The position numbers and the translations under genes were made by a program. From DAIODI01 sp046349255 (GTDB lineage Bacteria; Pseudomonadota; Alphaproteobacteria; Rhizobiales; Aestuariivirgaceae): 64,000 nucleotides of DNA. This document shows, piece after piece, positions 62,371 to 64,000 of the stretch (position 1 is the first letter of the stretch; every line of letters begins with the position of its first letter). The stretch spans positions 62,001 through 126,000 of the forward strand of contig JAXMCR010000005.1 in the NCBI GenBank assembly GCA_046349255.1, read 5' to 3'. The notes beneath the pieces were generated by a model. That model did not search any database. It had not been told where the DNA came from and worked only from the letters and a program-made list of their open reading frames with translations.

Positions 62371-64000
62371 CTAGGCGGGCTTGTAGTAAGGCTGCGGATC
62401 GGGCGGAAGCGTTTGTCCGCGCATGACGGCCGCAATGCGTTCGGCCATCATGATCACCGGCGCATTGAGATTGCCGCTCACGATCTCCGGCATGATCGAG
62501 GCGTCCACGACCCGCAGGCCTTCGACGCCATGTACGCGCCCGTCGGCGTCGACAACGGCATCGTTGCCTGTCCCCATGCGGCACGTGCAACAGGGATGGT
62601 AATTTGTGCCGGCCGCAGTTCTCAGCCAGCGGCGGATGTCGTCATCCGACGCAATCGAAGGGCCGGGAGTGGTCTCCTCGGCGCGCAATTCGTCCCACGC
62701 CTTCTGACGGACGATGGTGCGGATTGCTTTCACGGCCTCGACCACCTGGTCGAGATCGTCACGGCGCTCCAGGTAGTTGAACCGGAATTTCGGTGCGGCA
62801 AGAGGATCTGCGGACTCGATCCAGACCCTGCCCTCACTCTGCGGACGCATCAGGCTCAGAAAATACTGGAAGCCGTTCTCGAGCTTCACGTTCCCGTGCT
62901 GCAGCTCGCCGATCATCGGCACGAACTCGAGCTGGATGTTCGGCACGGTTTCCGATGACCGGGTGCGGAGGAACGCTCCAACCTCGAAGAAGTTGGTGGC
63001 GCCGATTCCGTTCTTGAAGAGAAGCCACTGGAGTCCGATCTTGCCACGCCCAAGCAGGGACAATTCCCGCGCCGGCGAAACATTCTTCCTCGCCACATAT
63101 TGTACCGGCGCGGCGACGTGATCCTTCAGCCCCCGCCCTACTCCCGGCAGATGCTCAACGAGCGGAACGCCCGCCTGCTTCAGGTCGCCTGCATCGCCGA
63201 TGCCGGATAGGAGCAGAAGCTGCGGCGAATTCAGCGCACCCCCGCAGAGAACCACCTCCCGGCCGATATCGAAGGCCGCCTCGCCCGCAGGCGTGCGCGC
63301 ATGGATGCGCACCGCCCGCTTGTTGCTGGTCTCGATGCGCGTCACGCGCGTCTGCGTCAGCACGGTGAGGTTCGGCTTGTGCGGCTGCGCATGCAGGTAG
63401 GCCTGCGACGTGCTGCACCGGATGCCGCGGTGCACGTTGCGCTGCGTGACGTGCACGCCTTCCTGCCGGAACGCGTTGTGATCTTCGATGAGAGGCAGCC
63501 CCGCTTCCACACCCGCTTCCAGAAAAGCCTCGTACAGCGGGTTACGAGCCTTGCAGCGCTCCACGAACACAGGACCCTCGCCCCCGCGGTAGGCATCGGG
63601 GCCCGCTTCGAACGTCTCGGCCTTGCGGAAGTAAGGCAGCACGTCAGCATACGACCAACCGGCGTTTCCGGCCGCCGCCCAGTCATCAAAGTCCTTCGGG
63701 TTGCCGCGCACCCAGTTCATCCCGTTGATCGATGAGGAGCCGCCGAGGACGCGACCGCGCGATTCGTGCACCGTGCGATTGTCGAGGTGCGGTTCGGGTT
63801 CCGAGTGATAGAACCAGTTGAACCGGTCATTCATCAGCGGAAAGCCGAGCGCGGCCGGCATGCGGATGTAGATGTGCCGGTCGGACGGTCCCGCTTCGAC
63901 CAAGAGGACGGATACGTTGCGGTCCTCGCTGAGACGCGCCGCCATCACAGCCCCGGCCGAACCGGAACCGATGACGACGTAGTCGTATGTACGTGGCGCC
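62371..64000 (-). CDS. GMC oxidoreductase, choline dehydrogenase-like (runs off right edge)
   Basis: The minus frame is open to the window edge and encodes at least 543 residues. The FAD-binding motif YDYVVIGSGSAGAV lies at the extreme right, so only the first few residues are missing. Further motifs: GRVLGGSSSINGMNWVRG, GALNSPQLLLLSGIG, and the catalytic His-Asn region YHPCCTCRMG followed by SIMPEIVSGNLNAPVIMMAERIA. It probably oxidises an alcohol such as choline or a sugar derivative. An internal ATG at 63948 is not the start. Genus-level function cannot be fixed. Confidence 0.9.
   Translation of the reverse strand, partial: APRTYDYVVIGSGSAGAVMAARLSEDRNVSVLLVEAGPSDRHIYIRMPAALGFPLMNDRFNWFYHSEPEPHLDNRTVHESRGRVLGGSSSINGMNWVRGNPKDFDDWAAAGNAGWSYADVLPYFRKAETFEAGPDAYRGGEGPVFVERCKARNPLYEAFLEAGVEAGLPLIEDHNAFRQEGVHVTQRNVHRGIRCSTSQAYLHAQPHKPNLTVLTQTRVTRIETSNKRAVRIHARTPAGEAAFDIGREVVLCGGALNSPQLLLLSGIGDAGDLKQAGVPLVEHLPGVGRGLKDHVAAPVQYVARKNVSPARELSLLGRGKIGLQWLLFKNGIGATNFFEVGAFLRTRSSETVPNIQLEFVPMIGELQHGNVKLENGFQYFLSLMRPQSEGRVWIESADPLAAPKFRFNYLERRDDLDQVVEAVKAIRTIVRQKAWDELRAEETTPGPSIASDDDIRRWLRTAAGTNYHPCCTCRMGTGNDAVVDADGRVHGVEGLRVVDASIMPEIVSGNLNAPVIMMAERIAAVMRGQTLPPDPQPYYKPA

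Noticed and set aside
1..64000. tRNA, rRNA and CRISPR arrays
   Set aside because: No cloverleaf, rRNA-like stretch or regularly spaced direct repeat was noticed on reading; this is by eye, so a covariance-model scan would be decisive.

Overview
The window looks like chromosome or large-replicon DNA of an alphaproteobacterium of the Rhizobiales (Hyphomicrobiales) type. The reasons are compositional and gene-family based: moderately high G+C, many ABC uptake systems, a LivM-LivG fusion, tandem DUF1254/DUF1214 proteins, a DUF1127 protein, a DUF5681/terminase pair and a KaiC-like relic. No tRNA, rRNA or CRISPR array was seen. The assignment is inference; no database was searched.

Layout. 1-3.4 kb: the 5' end of an AraC-type regulator (minus strand, cut by the window edge) and two tandem exported DUF1254/DUF1214 proteins. 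3.5-5.1 kb: a chimeric serine-recombinase relic that ends at a C6G10 homopolymer, then a strong hairpin. 5.2-10.3 kb: an XRE-cupin regulator with a clear dyad operator, a peptide/opine-type solute-binding protein, a ureohydrolase (agmatinase family) split by an IS5-family element, and a DapA-like aldolase/lyase. 10.5-12.6 kb: a frameshifted endonuclease/exonuclease/phosphatase-family gene. 12.7-23.1 kb: a coherent catabolic locus, with a minus-strand operon (Liv-type ABC transporter, nucleoside deaminase-like enzyme, chlorohydrolase-like amidohydrolase) divergent from a plus-strand operon (cytosine-deaminase-like amidohydrolase, amidase, AtzH/HpxZ-like protein, TetR regulator). This probably imports and strips nitrogen from a heterocyclic or amide compound.

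23.2-34.5 kb: two membrane proteins, then a probable stress regulon: DUF1127 protein, metallophosphoesterase, cytochrome c, ECF sigma and anti-sigma, flavodoxin-fold reductase, GST, catalase-like peroxidase, alpha/beta hydrolase, and a cNMP-binding/thioredoxin-reductase-like fusion. Two identical-looking ECF promoters lie at its start. 34.6-35.1 kb is a decayed SDR gene. 35.2-39.1 kb is a four-gene Pot/Fbp-type ABC operon closed by a terminator. 39.5-41.2 kb is an MFS exporter divergent from a MerR regulator, with a SoxR-box-like operator in a 19-bp promoter spacer. 41.7-47.2 kb is a betaine-type ABC transporter with a double permease, plus an amidase.

47.4-51.4 kb is a small phage-derived island on the minus strand: an HTH regulator, a ParB-methyltransferase gene broken by one in-frame amber stop, a DUF5681 protein and a terminase large subunit. 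A repeat region separates it from the potassium locus at 51.5-59.4 kb (a 27-aa membrane peptide, kdpF, kdpA, kdpB, kdpC, kdpD, kdpE). 59.6-60.2 kb is a KaiC-like ATPase pseudogene. The window closes with a LacI regulator whose upstream region holds a LacI-type operator, a proline-racemase-family enzyme, and a convergent GMC oxidoreductase that runs off the right edge. The window holds many broken genes (recombinase, ureohydrolase, EEP protein, SDR, methyltransferase, KaiC), which suggests a plastic accessory region.
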